The notes: generated by a model from the letters alone, not told the origin. Shown: positions 8,477 to 16,548, numbered from the stretch's first letter. The stretch is 64,000 bases of DNA from Lentilactobacillus hilgardii DSM 20176 = ATCC 8290 (GCF_000159315.1 NZ_GG669993.1:395259-459258); one strand, 5' to 3'. Translations and numbers: made by a program.

Positions 8477-9508
8477 TCAAATTGATTTACTTTTGTGGTA
8501 ATCAACTAATGAATCCCTAACTTTTAACGAGCTTTCTATTAAAGTGGTGTCAATTTTCATATTGTCATTTTCCAACATATTAATTAACCGCCGCGCAGAT
8601 TTTTTCCCCATAACTTGGGGATTTTGCTGAATAGTTGTAATTTGTGGTTGAACAAGTTTGGCCCAGTCCCAATCGTCAAACGCCACAACCCCTAATTGTC
8701 CTGGTACGGCCACATGGTACTGGGAAAGAATTGCAATCACCCGCATTAAAATCGTTCCTTTAAGTGCATATACAGCAGTTCGATTTTCCAGATTATCACT
8801 AAGCGCCATTAATAAATTATAGATGTCACTATCACTGGTAGACCGATCAATCTCAATCAATTTGGCGCTTATACCTGCTTTGTTGACAATATCCTTGATA
8901 GCGCTATATCTTTCCGTTCGAGCAGAATTATCAATAATTTTCTCACCAATCATCACAATCCTTTGGTATCCCATTCGAACAATAAAGTTCCCAAGCAACT
9001 GGGAGTAACCATAATTATCGGTCGTAATCTCCGGCCATGATTGCGGTGTCAACTTGCGATCCACAATCACCATTGCTGTACCGGTATCTTTAATAAATTG
9101 ATAATGTGAAGCCATTTCAGAAACAGGTTGGAGAATAATCCCGTCTACCCGAAGGCTCAGCAATCTTTCCAACTGCTTTTGTTCTTGATCGAGTGAATTA
9201 TTCGAATTCATCAAAATAATTTGATAACCGGATTCTTGAAAAATTTGATCTGCTCCCTTAAAAAGCATTGAGGAAAATATATTTTCAATATCAGCCACCA
9301 CCATACCGATAAGATGGGTTTGCTTATCCGTCAAGGCTTTTGCCTGTTGGTTAATTCGATAACCACTTGTCTTAATAATTTGATCAATTTTTGTGCGGGT
9401 ATCCTCTGACATTCGTTCAAAATGACCATTTAGGAACCTCGAAATTGTCGCCTTGGAAACGCCTGCCATTTTTGCAATATCGTTAATCGTCATCTGCTTA
9501 TCGCTCAT
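8477..9508 (-). CDS. LacI-family transcriptional repressor
   Basis: A 343-residue protein with an N-terminal LacI helix-turn-helix (residues 5-50: TINDIAKMAGVSKATISRFL then the hinge helix) and a periplasmic-binding-protein-like effector domain, including VDGIILQPVSE and the C-terminal LGVVAFDDWDW and RDSLVDYHKS segments. It is the last gene of the sugar-acid catabolic operon. Two identical GGTTAACCGGTTTCTC sites upstream of that operon and of the divergent permease have the central-CG palindrome expected for LacI proteins, so it very likely represses both units and itself. The inducer is probably the substrate or an intermediate of the pathway and cannot be named. Confidence 0.92.
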   Translation of the reverse strand: MSDKQMTINDIAKMAGVSKATISRFLNGHFERMSEDTRTKIDQIIKTSGYRINQQAKALTDKQTHLIGMVVADIENIFSSMLFKGADQIFQESGYQIILMNSNNSLDQEQKQLERLLSLRVDGIILQPVSEMASHYQFIKDTGTAMVIVDRKLTPQSWPEITTDNYGYSQLLGNFIVRMGYQRIVMIGEKIIDNSARTERYSAIKDIVNKAGISAKLIEIDRSTSDSDIYNLLMALSDNLENRTAVYALKGTILMRVIAILSQYHVAVPGQLGVVAFDDWDWAKLVQPQITTIQQNPQVMGKKSARRLINMLENDNMKIDTTLIESSLKVRDSLVDYHKSKSI

Positions 9509-9575
9509 TTTCTAATCACCTAAATGTATTTTACCCGCAATAATCCTAATTTGAAAGCTAAATCAGTATAACCGA

Positions 9576-9836
9576 TTAATATTTATTCAAACTTTCAATT
9601 CGTTTTAATAGTGAATCAAACCCTAATTTAGAAAGTGTCTGATCATTATTCTCATGAATATTAAAGTTTTGATTTTCCAAGTCATTAAAATCGTCTATCA
9701 AATATTTAGCCATTAAAAATACTGTTAAACGGTCTTTTAACTGTCTTTCGTAATCACTGGATTCTCGGAAATGAATCGTATCAAGAACATGAAAAGCGAA
9801 CTTTTCAGCATCAATAGTCGTTCTGTTTTCTGACAT
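9576..9836 (-). CDS. Small protein of unknown function
   Basis: An 86-residue soluble, charged, mostly helical protein that I do not recognise. It has no Cys, signal peptide or membrane segment. It starts at an ATG behind AGGTGA and begins two bases after the stop of the hydroxyacid dehydrogenase gene, so it is almost certainly translated as part of this operon, between that gene and lacI. The tight spacing and good ribosome site are the reasons to regard it as real. No function is proposed. Confidence 0.65.
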   Translation of the reverse strand: MSENRTTIDAEKFAFHVLDTIHFRESSDYERQLKDRLTVFLMAKYLIDDFNDLENQNFNIHENNDQTLSKLGFDSLLKRIESLNKY

Positions 9837-9838
9837 AT

Positions 9839-10786
9839 TTAGTCACCTGTTTCAATCTTATTCACTGGCCATTTAGGATTATCCCCCGCCAGCACCCTGA
9901 CCGCTTCACTTGCTGCGTCAACGGCCATTCGGGCCATGCATTCCTTGGTATTTGAAGCAATATGTGGTGTCAGCAAAACATTATCGAGTTGATAAAAATC
10001 ACTTGTTAGGCGAAGGGGTTCTTCGTTAAAAACATCTAAAGCTGCACCGCCAATAGTATGCGTTCTTAAAGCATTAATCAAGGCAGTTTGATCAACCAGT
10101 GCGCCTCTTCCCAGATTAATTAAAACGGCAGAATTCTTCATCTCGTCAAACTCATTCTTGCCAATTCCCTGTTGATTATCAGGTGTTACCGCCATATGCA
10201 ACGTGATAATATCCGACTCTTTCAAAAGCGTTTCGCGATCAACCAATTGGCCGTCCTCCGACTCTTTGACAAATGGATCGTAAATCATTATTTTCATATC
10301 TAATCCGGAAGCTTTTTTTGCAACCATTCTGCCAATCCGTCCATACCCCATAATGCCCAACGTTTTACCTGCCACATCGAATCCCATGTGAGTATTTTTA
10401 TACTCAAAATGCCCCTTTCTCATTTCATCAGATATAGACGTTAAGTTTTTAGAAACATCAAGGATTTCAGCGAGTGTTGTTTCGGCGACCGTTGACGCAT
10501 TTGCGTTTGGCGTAATTGTCACCCAAATCCCCGCTTTTGCCATGAAATTTTGATCAACATTATCGTACCCAACACCGTGTCTTGCAATCACCTTCAAATT
10601 TGGCAGTTGTTTAATCGTTTGATTTGGGAAGGGATCCGTCATCAAAATAAGGCCATCTGCATCACCGGCATTTTTTTCGATTGAGTCACTAGCCATACTG
10701 TCCAACTCAATAAGAGACAGCCCGTGATCCGTTAAATACCGCTTACCTTCCACTGAAAGACCCTTTGGAACTGCAACTTTTGTCAT
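9839..10786 (-). CDS. D-isomer-specific 2-hydroxyacid dehydrogenase
   Basis: A 315-residue NAD(P)-dependent dehydrogenase of the SerA/GhrB class. The Rossmann motif GYGRIG is at about residues 147-152. The catalytic set is visible: Arg227 in NLGRGALVD, Glu in DVFNEEP (255-256) and His275 in LLTPHIAS. There is no C-terminal ACT domain, so a role as biosynthetic phosphoglycerate dehydrogenase is less likely than reduction of a 2-keto acid or oxidation of a sugar-acid intermediate. I use ATG 10786 (MTKVAVPKG), which has GAGG eight bases upstream, instead of a GTG five codons earlier. It lies between an SDR dehydrogenase and a small unknown gene in a LacI-controlled operon. Confidence 0.9.
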   Translation of the reverse strand: MTKVAVPKGLSVEGKRYLTDHGLSLIELDSMASDSIEKNAGDADGLILMTDPFPNQTIKQLPNLKVIARHGVGYDNVDQNFMAKAGIWVTITPNANASTVAETTLAEILDVSKNLTSISDEMRKGHFEYKNTHMGFDVAGKTLGIMGYGRIGRMVAKKASGLDMKIMIYDPFVKESEDGQLVDRETLLKESDIITLHMAVTPDNQQGIGKNEFDEMKNSAVLINLGRGALVDQTALINALRTHTIGGAALDVFNEEPLRLTSDFYQLDNVLLTPHIASNTKECMARMAVDAASEAVRVLAGDNPKWPVNKIETGD

Positions 10787-10818
10787 GTTTAACATCCTCA
10801 CTTTCCTTAATCCGAGTC

Positions 10819-11601
10819 TTAACGAAGTAAATAACCGCCGTCAACCGGAATTGTCACACCCGTCACGTAATCTGACGCACTGCTTGCCAAAAAGACAATG
10901 GTTCCCATTAATTCTGATGGCTTTGCCCAATGGCCTGCAGGAATATGCGCTAAAATTTCTGTGTTTCGCTCTGAATTGTTTTGAAGTGCTTTAGTCATTG
11001 GCGTATCAATGTAGCCTGGTGCAATTGCATTGACTTGAATATTGTCAGGAGCCAACGCATCAGCATAGGCTTTTGTGAGTCCAACAACACCATGCTTGCT
11101 TGCAGTATACGGAAAAATAAATTTTCCTGCTCTGAAAGACTGCATTGAACCAACATTAATTATTTTGCCGTGTTTTTGTTCAGCCATCACTTTTGCGGCT
11201 TCATGAGATAAGTAATAGAGTCCGTTTAGGTTTGTATTAATGACCTTTCGCCAATCCTCATCATTGAAATGATCCCATTCATTTCGAATCTGAATGCCGG
11301 CGTTGTTAATTAAAATGTCAATTCCGCCAAATGATTTTTTAACCGCTTCAACAATTTTTTGAGCAGCACCTTCTTGGGTAATATCACTTTTTATGAAATC
11401 AATTTGACCGTTAACACTCTTTGCAAATTCGGCTGCTTCCTGCCAGCCCTTATCGCTATAGCTCGCAACAAATACCTTTGCTCCTGATAACAGCAAGGCT
11501 TTGGTATATGAAAAGCCAAGGCCGCTGGCGCCACCTGTAATCACTGCAACTCGATTATCCAAACGAAATTTATCTGTACTAAATTCAATGTTTTCTGACA
11601 T
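10819..11601 (-). CDS. SDR-family dehydrogenase (gluconate 5-dehydrogenase / KduD-like)
   Basis: A 260-residue classical short-chain dehydrogenase. It has the cofactor motif TGGASGLG (residues 22-29), NNAG near 99-102, catalytic Ser152 and the YTASK pair Tyr165/Lys169, and the C-terminal PVDGGYLLR typical of 2-deoxy-D-gluconate 3-dehydrogenase and gluconate 5-dehydrogenase relatives. It probably interconverts a sugar acid and its keto form. It follows the TIM-barrel isomerase gene after 18 bases and precedes the hydroxyacid dehydrogenase, which together with the facing GntP-like permease points to sugar-acid or polyol catabolism. The exact substrate is not determined. Confidence 0.88.
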   Translation of the reverse strand: MSENIEFSTDKFRLDNRVAVITGGASGLGFSYTKALLLSGAKVFVASYSDKGWQEAAEFAKSVNGQIDFIKSDITQEGAAQKIVEAVKKSFGGIDILINNAGIQIRNEWDHFNDEDWRKVINTNLNGLYYLSHEAAKVMAEQKHGKIINVGSMQSFRAGKFIFPYTASKHGVVGLTKAYADALAPDNIQVNAIAPGYIDTPMTKALQNNSERNTEILAHIPAGHWAKPSELMGTIVFLASSASDYVTGVTIPVDGGYLLR

Positions 11602-11619
11602 TTTCCACCACTCCTTCTA

Positions 11620-12369
11620 CTAAAAGTGACTATTTCCCACTACCTCAAGATCAGCCTCAAGTCCGGCAAGATCCGTTGGGTATTCCAGTCCAATAGGGAT
11701 TTGTTTATCAAATTTTGCAATCAGTGACTGCCAATCCAAAAGTCCTTTAGAAAAGGGAACCGTTTCAGGTTCTCCTTTCTCATTGAGAACATAACTCTTT
11801 AGATGAATATATTTAGTGAAATCAAGTAATTGCTCTGTCACTTTCTTTGTATCATGATTTGTATAAATCCAGTTACCAAGATCATTAACAAATCCAATTT
11901 CAAGTCCATGACGTTTGGCCGTCTTAAAGAAGGTTGCTAATTTATCAGGATCACTATTCTCTGCTGTTTGGTCATTCTCAATATTCAGTTCAATCGTTTT
12001 GGGCAAAATTGAATTCAAAATTGCCAATTCTCCATCATTATCTTTATGAAAGTCACCTAATGTCATTTTTAAATATGAACTTCCCATCAACTGGGCTTCT
12101 GACAGATACAGCAGGATTCTTTCGTTAATTTTCCCATTAATAAAAAGATTATCCGGAATTGAATAAAAATATGTCAGTCTGTAGTTAAGCCGTAAACGCC
12201 CCAGTTGCATCAGTTCGCTCATTTTTTCTTGATTATATTCCCGTCTAAGTTCAATATTTGAAACACCTAATTGTCTTAATGACTGGACAAGTTGCAGCTG
12301 TGTTTGACCTATATCGTGATCATGTTGTAAAAGCAACGTATTTAAAACAAATCGATTCATATTCAACAT
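11620..12369 (-). CDS. Sugar phosphate isomerase/epimerase (xylose-isomerase-like TIM barrel)
   Basis: A 249-residue protein with the pattern of the AP-endonuclease-2/xylose-isomerase-like TIM barrel: NIELRREY near residue 40, TIELNIEND in the middle (the metal-binding Glu strand), GFVNDLGN, KYIHLKS and GLEYPTD near the C-terminus, each contributing an acidic residue or His to a divalent-metal site. It starts at an ATG with GAGGTGA upstream and is the first gene of the operon, about 50 bases from the promoter at 12,426-12,455. It probably isomerises or epimerises a keto sugar or sugar acid; the substrate is inferred only from the neighbours. Confidence 0.8.
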   Translation of the reverse strand: MLNMNRFVLNTLLLQHDHDIGQTQLQLVQSLRQLGVSNIELRREYNQEKMSELMQLGRLRLNYRLTYFYSIPDNLFINGKINERILLYLSEAQLMGSSYLKMTLGDFHKDNDGELAILNSILPKTIELNIENDQTAENSDPDKLATFFKTAKRHGLEIGFVNDLGNWIYTNHDTKKVTEQLLDFTKYIHLKSYVLNEKGEPETVPFSKGLLDWQSLIAKFDKQIPIGLEYPTDLAGLEADLEVVGNSHF

Positions 12370-12394
12370 GAAAAGTCACCTCGTTCAATATTTT

Positions 12395-12410
12395 GGTTAA
12401 CCGGTTTCTC
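12395..12410. promoter_or_regulatory. LacI-type operator of the catabolic operon
   Basis: GGTTAACCGGTTTCTC, whose centre is the palindrome AACCGGTT. It lies about ten bases downstream of the start point expected from the minus-strand promoter at 12,426-12,455, so bound repressor would block transcription elongation or promoter escape. The same 16 bases recur at 12,596. Confidence 0.82.
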
Positions 12411-12425
12411 ATTGAGATTACTATC

Positions 12426-12455
12426 ATCATATTACAAGACCACAATAATCGTCAA
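12426..12455 (-). promoter_or_regulatory. Promoter of the sugar-acid catabolic operon
   Basis: Read on the minus strand: -35 TTGACG (12455-12450), an 18-base spacer, and -10 TATGAT (12431-12426). It drives the isomerase, SDR, hydroxyacid dehydrogenase, small ORF and lacI genes. Confidence 0.75.
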
Positions 12456-12551
12456 GTCAAAAATAGATATTATTAAAAAGCCAACACCCGTCTCAGATTC
12501 GTTTCATTACTTATATCAAGTATTAATAGATAGCCTAAAATCGAAATAAGT

Positions 12552-12581
12552 TTGACATTTCACGATAATCATGTTTATAAT
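12552..12581 (+). promoter_or_regulatory. Promoter of the permease gene
   Basis: A consensus -35 TTGACA (12552-12557), an 18-base spacer and a consensus -10 TATAAT (12576-12581). The operator at 12,596-12,611 falls just after the predicted start point. The layout mirrors that of the divergent promoter. Confidence 0.85.
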
Positions 12582-12595
12582 GAAATCGCTTTTAT

Positions 12596-12611
12596 GGTTA
12601 ACCGGTTTCTC
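12596..12611. promoter_or_regulatory. LacI-type operator of the permease gene
   Basis: An exact second copy of GGTTAACCGGTTTCTC, placed between the permease promoter and its Shine-Dalgarno site AGGAG at 12,638-12,642. The two copies are in the same orientation 201 bases apart, which would also allow repressor looping. Confidence 0.82.
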
Positions 12612-12649
12612 TTTTGGCAAACACACATGACAATTTAGGAGTGAACAAC

Positions 12650-13924
12650 ATGTCAAATATCATTATAGGAATTTTGCTATTTTTAACTTTCATTGGATTT
12701 ATAGTGTTCGTAATGCGTGGCGGCAATATCATGATCGGCTTTTTGATTATGGCCGTTCTCTGGACCGTTATCGGTGGCATTCCGTATAAAGAAGCCATCA
12801 ATGATATTTTTTCTCAACCGGCAATGGATTATGGATCCACGATTATGGTAATCATTTTTGGTTCGTGGTTTGGAAGAGTTCTAGTAGATACCGGTGTTGC
12901 AGGTGCTATCAGTGAACAGGCAGTAAAGGTAAGTTATAAACATCCTATTTCCGCTGCTATTTTAGTCTGCCTGATTACTGCCTTTATCTTCACAAGTTCA
13001 TATGGTGTCGGTGCTGTCATTGCCATTGCTGTCATTCTTCTACCAATTTTGCAATCATTGGGTCTGTCCAAAAATGTCGCAGTTGTCGCTTTTGTTATGT
13101 CAATTGGCGCCCCAATGTACGTTAATATTGTCATCATTAAACAAATTCAATTATTCTTTCCGAAAGTTATTTATGGTGCCAAATACCTAACATATGGGTT
13201 CAGTGCAATGGCGGTCCAAATGATCATTGTTATCCTTTTCATTTTAGTTCATGCTAAATCCATCCACAAAAATGAAGTTACCAGCACTGATGTTAAAGAT
13301 GTGAACATTCCAAGTGTTCCAAAGATTTCATACATTTTACCTGTTTTTCCTGTTTTAATGAACTTAATCTTTGGATGGCAGCCTATTCCGGCACTGATGC
13401 TGTCGATCTTCTTAGTTTTCTTGACTACCGGACACTTAAAGACATATAAAAATGCATTGAGCATGATTAATCAAACTGTCAGCAAAGCCATTTCGGATAT
13501 CTCCGGTTTAATTGTCATGTTGCTTTTTCTAACCATGTTTAGTGCAGCGGCAGTCAAAAACACAGCTCGCTTTGGCACTATTTTAAAAAGTATTGTCCCT
13601 CATGATCCGTTTATTCTGGCAATTGCCTTTGGTGTTCTTGCCCCACTTGCACTATTTCGTGGCCCGCTTATGGTCTGGGGAGCTGGATCGGCAACAGCTG
13701 CTGTTTTGGCAGCAACCGGTTTTTTCAATCAGTATTTTGCCTTTTGCGCCATTATTGTACCGGCCGTTTCGATTGCAATTTCTACCTGCATTACCCAATC
13801 TTGGAACCTGTGGGTGGTTGAACACACGGAATTAAATGTTAAAGACTTTTTAAAAACCGGTGTGCCCTATGGGTGGTTGACAAGTATCATTAATCTGTTA
13901 CTTGCGGCAATGATGTTCCATTAA
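12650..13924 (+). CDS. GntP-like permease for a sugar acid or related organic acid
   Basis: A membrane protein of 424 residues with about twelve hydrophobic segments. It contains FTSSYGVGAVIAIAVILLP after the fourth segment and a late APLALFRGPLMVWGAG re-entrant-like segment, a pattern typical of the ion-transporter superfamily that includes GntP and citrate carriers. It starts at an ATG with AGGAGTG seven bases upstream; an in-frame TTG at 12,614 lies within the leader and is less likely. It is divergent from the catabolic operon and shares its LacI operator, so it probably imports the pathway substrate by H+ symport. The exact family assignment (GntP versus another member) is uncertain. Confidence 0.78.
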   Translation: MSNIIIGILLFLTFIGFIVFVMRGGNIMIGFLIMAVLWTVIGGIPYKEAINDIFSQPAMDYGSTIMVIIFGSWFGRVLVDTGVAGAISEQAVKVSYKHPISAAILVCLITAFIFTSSYGVGAVIAIAVILLPILQSLGLSKNVAVVAFVMSIGAPMYVNIVIIKQIQLFFPKVIYGAKYLTYGFSAMAVQMIIVILFILVHAKSIHKNEVTSTDVKDVNIPSVPKISYILPVFPVLMNLIFGWQPIPALMLSIFLVFLTTGHLKTYKNALSMINQTVSKAISDISGLIVMLLFLTMFSAAAVKNTARFGTILKSIVPHDPFILAIAFGVLAPLALFRGPLMVWGAGSATAAVLAATGFFNQYFAFCAIIVPAVSIAISTCITQSWNLWVVEHTELNVKDFLKTGVPYGWLTSIINLLLAAMMFH

Positions 13925-13978
13925 GCTCATTAACTGTTTGTGCACGATTAACTGATAGCTTTTCATAAAAACATCAAA

Positions 13979-14035
13979 AAACACATGCTTAGCAAAGATT
14001 GAAACGTTACTCTGCTAAGCATGTGCTTTTTAAAT
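13979..14035. terminator. Bidirectional Rho-independent terminator
   Basis: A 13-bp perfect stem, CACATGCTTAGCA (13982-13994) with TGCTAAGCATGTG (14013-14025), is followed by CTTTTT on the plus strand and TTTTTTG on the minus strand. It lies between the convergent permease and ADP-ribosyltransferase genes. Confidence 0.88.
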
Positions 14036-14051
14036 AATCTTATATGAAAAA

Positions 14052-15029
14052 TCATTTCATCAAATCAAGTGTTACTATCCAATATTTATATTGTTTGGTC
14101 ATGTGCTTCACTTTTGTTTTCGAGCCACTATGTTTTTGTGCAATTGTCGCATACATGGTTGTATAGCCTTTTTGCAATCTGGTGATAATCATTTTAGTAC
14201 CGCCATTCATCAAATACTCCTTTTCCCCTTTATTTTTGGAAATCGGATCAATATAGGCACCATGATATCCTCTTGGAACGTTAATTTTTAAAATAACGTG
14301 TTTGGAAAACGATAAAGCCACCATTCGCTTTAATGTCGTTGACGAATAAGCCATATCGGAATATTCACCACCGACTTTAACACCTTGATCATCAAGTGAT
14401 TTTTTTAAGCCAAACATGGATGTCCCTCGAAAAACCGTTAATGGTGCTGATAATTTGAATTGATGAATGCCGGAATTAATATTCTTAACGTCCGAGCGAA
14501 TTTTCTTAGAGGCCTTCTTTTCCGACCCCCTAAGTGCATCATTAATAGCTTCATAACCATCTCCGGTATAGTAACGAATCGCATGACGCTGATTACCGGT
14601 TAACTTTTTCGACCATTTTAAAGAAGAACGCGTTAATTTATCAATTTCATGCGCATTGTTTCGAATCGACTTATAAGAGTATAGCGAATCGTGAGTATCC
14701 TGGAAAAATAATTTATTCGGATTACCGGGAACCGTAATGATATAACCTGCATTCCCGGCTAATTTTTGCTGAACCGTCAATGCGGTATTTTTCGGAATTT
14801 GAACCGGATTTTGATAATCAGGCTGATCATTTTTCGTCTCGTAGGCTGTAATCGACCTCCTGGTTACAAAAGCCTGTTTACCAACGTTTGTTGCATGCGT
14901 ATAAGTATTGATCATCAACAGGTTCGTCTCGCTTGCATGTTTATGAGCCGTTTTTGCGTATGTCGGGCTTTGCATTGAAATCCCCGCTAACAAAGCCACT
15001 GCAAAAATCCATCCCTTAACTTTCCTCAA
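14052..15029 (-). CDS. Secreted ADP-ribosyltransferase exoenzyme-like protein
   Basis: A 325-residue protein starting at a TTG (15029). Residues 1-25 are a Sec signal peptide (basic RKVK, hydrophobic core, then SPTYA-KT). The C-terminal half (about 145-325) matches the ADPrib_exo_Tox family (VIP2, C3 and iota-type toxins): RYYTGDGYEAIN helix, conserved Arg201 in TVFRGTS, the STS-like strand YSSTT (228-232), and the ExE motif Glu269-Lys-Glu271 in GEKEYL. The full R-S-E catalytic set is therefore present. The N-terminal half (30-145) has no recognised domain and no cell-wall anchor. It is monocistronic, with a terminator on each side, and no immunity or antitoxin gene is adjacent. The target protein is unknown. 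Confidence 0.85.
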   Translation of the reverse strand: MRKVKGWIFAVALLAGISMQSPTYAKTAHKHASETNLLMINTYTHATNVGKQAFVTRRSITAYETKNDQPDYQNPVQIPKNTALTVQQKLAGNAGYIITVPGNPNKLFFQDTHDSLYSYKSIRNNAHEIDKLTRSSLKWSKKLTGNQRHAIRYYTGDGYEAINDALRGSEKKASKKIRSDVKNINSGIHQFKLSAPLTVFRGTSMFGLKKSLDDQGVKVGGEYSDMAYSSTTLKRMVALSFSKHVILKINVPRGYHGAYIDPISKNKGEKEYLMNGGTKMIITRLQKGYTTMYATIAQKHSGSKTKVKHMTKQYKYWIVTLDLMK

Positions 15030-15191
15030 TATAATTCATTCCCTTCAAAATGATGAGTTTAATTCTACACTTTTTGCCTATTTATGGCCTCTTTAAAGCT
15101 GAAGGTTAATAAAAATAAAAACAAGTTAACTAATTCTTTGTAATAAATTTAAATAAATATCATTTTAATGACGTACTAGTATTGTAAAAAT

Positions 15192-15233
15192 TAACCCCAT
15201 CATTATGAATGGGATTTTAGAAGTAAGGGGTTA
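15192..15233. repeat. Inverted repeat in an otherwise empty intergenic stretch
   Basis: TAACCCC (15192-15198) and GGGGTTA (15227-15233) form a 7-bp inverted repeat with a 28-base spacer, which itself holds a short CCCAT/ATGGG repeat. The interval 15,030-15,334 upstream of the ADP-ribosyltransferase gene is very AT-rich and otherwise holds only the SGNH terminator at 15,272. The repeat could bind a regulator or be chance. Confidence 0.35.
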
Positions 15234-15271
15234 GCACTAAAAATACATTACAATCCGAGAAAATACACAAC

Positions 15272-15297
15272 AAAAAAGAAGCAACTACAATTGCTTC
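15272..15297 (-). terminator. Rho-independent terminator of the SGNH hydrolase gene
   Basis: The stem GAAGCAA (15278-15284) with TTGCTTC (15291-15297) around a 6-base loop is followed on the minus strand by TTTTTT. It lies about 40 bases past the hydrolase stop codon. Confidence 0.8.
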
Positions 15298-15334
15298 AAA
15301 TTTAAGTATGATTTTTTATTTAGACAAATTATTT

Positions 15335-16324
15335 TTATTTAAGGTTCTTCTCCAAAAAATTAGCAATATCCGTACCAACCTGATTATAAGTCGCTTGGGT
15401 TGGATGCAACTTACCATCTCCGAATATTGACGTGTCAATCGTTGTCGGTACAATATCTGGGTCAACCGATCTCCAATCTAAATATTTGACGCCATTATCC
15501 TCATAAACTTCAGCTTCGGCATCACATAATTGAGACAATGTATAATCGTGATACCCAACGGTACTATACGCATCTGATTGCTGATCTGTTCCAAATGCCG
15601 TGACATAACAGTTCAAAGGCAAAATCCCAAATAATTGGATAGTCGGATTTTGACGCTTTATTCCCTTAATCTGATCATCCAGAACTTGTGTCACATCCGT
15701 CAGAGAGGAATGGAAGTAGTCATTAACGCCATAAGCAATTGTCGCGATATCAACCTTTTTAAAATTTGTCGTAGTAACGTTTGATGTTAAATCCAAATTT
15801 GTATCACCAACAACCTTGCCATTATTTTGGCCAAGATTCGTATCCAACACATAAAGCTGTTGACTAACTAACTGAGGATAGGGACTTGTGGCATATGACG
15901 AGCCTGTCCACCCCTTTGTAATAGAATCTCCTAAACTCACCATTGTCATTTGTTGCAAATTCTTGGCATAAACCCAACCATAAACAGATGGCTTATTTGC
16001 AACTTGCACAAAGTCATATTTTAAACCGTTTTTCAAAGTAGCTGATTTTGTCACCATTAAAGATCTCTTAGCATAATTTTTAAGCCAGTGCGTCTTCTTA
16101 GCCAATTTATTTGAGCGATACGGATAAGTCCACATTGCCGTTTTTGACTTATAGTTAATGGCCTTTGTCCTTAAAGAAACCTTTTTTACCGATGTTATTC
16201 GATAATGGGCATCAACTACTGCAGCATGACTGCCTTGAATATTTATAAATTGCATAATCATAAAGCCAAAAAATAGCAAAAATAATTCTCTACTGCCTTT
16301 ATTAAAATATGATTTCAAACTCAT
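15335..16324 (-). CDS. Secreted SGNH/GDSL hydrolase with an N-terminal SH3-like region
   Basis: A 329-residue protein with a signal peptide (positive start, hydrophobic stretch 13-30, cleavage near SHA-AV). Residues 40-125 resemble the SH3-like GW or SLAP cell-surface modules of lactobacilli, ending in YGWVYAKNLQ. The C-terminal SGNH hydrolase domain shows block I SLGDSITKGW with nucleophile Ser134, block III GVND (199-202) and block V DGKLHPT with Asp303 and His307. It probably acts as an esterase on cell-wall or exopolysaccharide acyl groups. ATG 16324 is preferred over a TTG one codon upstream, because GGGAG is five bases away from the ATG. It stands alone between two unrelated minus-strand genes. 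Confidence 0.88.
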   Translation of the reverse strand: MSLKSYFNKGSRELFLLFFGFMIMQFINIQGSHAAVVDAHYRITSVKKVSLRTKAINYKSKTAMWTYPYRSNKLAKKTHWLKNYAKRSLMVTKSATLKNGLKYDFVQVANKPSVYGWVYAKNLQQMTMVSLGDSITKGWTGSSYATSPYPQLVSQQLYVLDTNLGQNNGKVVGDTNLDLTSNVTTTNFKKVDIATIAYGVNDYFHSSLTDVTQVLDDQIKGIKRQNPTIQLFGILPLNCYVTAFGTDQQSDAYSTVGYHDYTLSQLCDAEAEVYEDNGVKYLDWRSVDPDIVPTTIDTSIFGDGKLHPTQATYNQVGTDIANFLEKNLK

Positions 16325-16520
16325 CAATTCTCCCTCTCAGTGTTCGATAATAGCAAATTAATCATAAACAAATTCCCTAAAAACAGTTACTTGAATTTCG
16401 AGAGTAATTTACTTCGTAATCTACTAACGATATTATAAATAACTTGGGGTGAAAGTAGGTTGCATAAATATTAAAACAACATTACGAATTAATGACTAAA
16501 TCTATTATTTAATAATATTG

Positions 16521-16548
16521 ATATTATAAGCATACTCATTTATGTCAA
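16521..16548 (-). promoter_or_regulatory. Putative promoter of the SGNH hydrolase gene
   Basis: On the minus strand a consensus TTGACA (16548-16543) is followed by TAATAT (16526-16521) after 16 bases, overlapping TATAAT at a shorter spacing. This would give a leader of about 190 nt. Nothing else is recognisable in the 16,325-16,686 interval, which is AT-rich. Confidence 0.4.
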
